From positions 1-64,000 of the forward strand of contig NZ_NUGT01000020.1 of the NCBI RefSeq assembly GCF_002574545.1: a stretch of 64,000 nt of DNA, written 5' to 3'. Every line of letters starts with the position of its first letter. Position 1 is the stretch's first letter. Shown piece after piece: positions 63,975-64,000 of the stretch. Below the pieces are notes generated by a model. It had not been told where the DNA came from and made no database searches. It was given only the letters and a program-made list of their open reading frames with translations. A program made the position numbers and the translations under genes. The DNA comes from Bacillus sp. AFS055030 (GTDB taxonomy: Bacteria > Bacillota > Bacilli > Bacillales > Bacillaceae_G).

Positions 63975-64000
63975 ATGAAAAAAATGCTTTGGATTGTGTT
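63975..64000 (+). CDS. Start of a gene cut by the window edge
   Basis: ATG at 63975 with AAAAGGAG ten bases upstream. The first residues are MKKMLWIV-like, basic then hydrophobic, so the product is probably membrane-bound or exported. It is under the TetR-type operators and has a leader of about 190 bases. Confidence 0.6.

Overview
The window is 64 kb of low-G+C DNA from a Firmicutes endospore former, most likely a member of the Bacillaceae. Support comes from an alpha/beta-type small acid-soluble spore protein, a sleB-ypeB cortex-lysis pair, a complete GerA-type germinant receptor operon, a LysM/GH18 spore-type hydrolase, a T-box RNA, AGGAGG-type ribosome binding sites, many TTG/GTG starts and WalR- and BirA-type operators. 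The genus cannot be fixed from the sequence alone. No rRNA, tRNA or CRISPR array was seen.

Positions 1-9.7k hold a DUF2089 operon, a solitary tyrosine recombinase divergent from a double-HTH excisionase-like protein, a threonine aldolase, two XRE regulator modules (one with a 47-bp concentric palindrome), a candidate C-rich small RNA, a cold-shock protein and a broken YciI gene. Positions 9.7-16k hold a MarR-ABC exporter pair, a rifamycin phosphotransferase (rph) and a LysE exporter. Positions 16-19.4k hold the bioY-yhfT-yhfS operon under a BirA-type operator, with a terminator after bioY and an apparent ATT start on yhfS. Positions 19.5-27.6k hold a DUF3900 protein, a DMT exporter with a structured leader, an archaeal-type proS behind a T-box with two antiterminator/terminator modules, a DUF4440 pseudogene, a SASP, a metal-site-less HMG-CoA-lyase homologue and uppP. 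Positions 27.6-42k are dominated by spore and cell-wall functions: YpeB, SleB, an M23 peptidase with a WalR box, a GH18/LysM hydrolase, an FHA-winged-helix regulator and a gerA-type operon. A second copy of the M23 promoter region (91 bp, 93% identical) lies at 42.5k beside a subtilase remnant.

Positions 42.8-58.0k form a single-strand catabolic locus of 15 genes: a ribose-type ABC transporter, an SDR, a glycerol-kinase-type FGGY kinase, a MurR/RpiR regulator, two zinc polyol dehydrogenases, a cupin phosphoglucose-isomerase-type enzyme, a HAD phosphatase, a phosphotriesterase-like (lactonase) protein, an AroE-like and a SerA-like dehydrogenase, a KDPG-type aldolase and NagB. A/T palindromes flanking the -35 box recur in its promoters, which suggests a common regulator. 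The substrate is not assigned; this is the best candidate for an undescribed system in the window. The right end holds an IS1182-type remnant, an L,D-transpeptidase, a 41-residue membrane protein, a DinB protein, a flavin amine oxidase and a TetR gene divergent from a gene cut by the window end.
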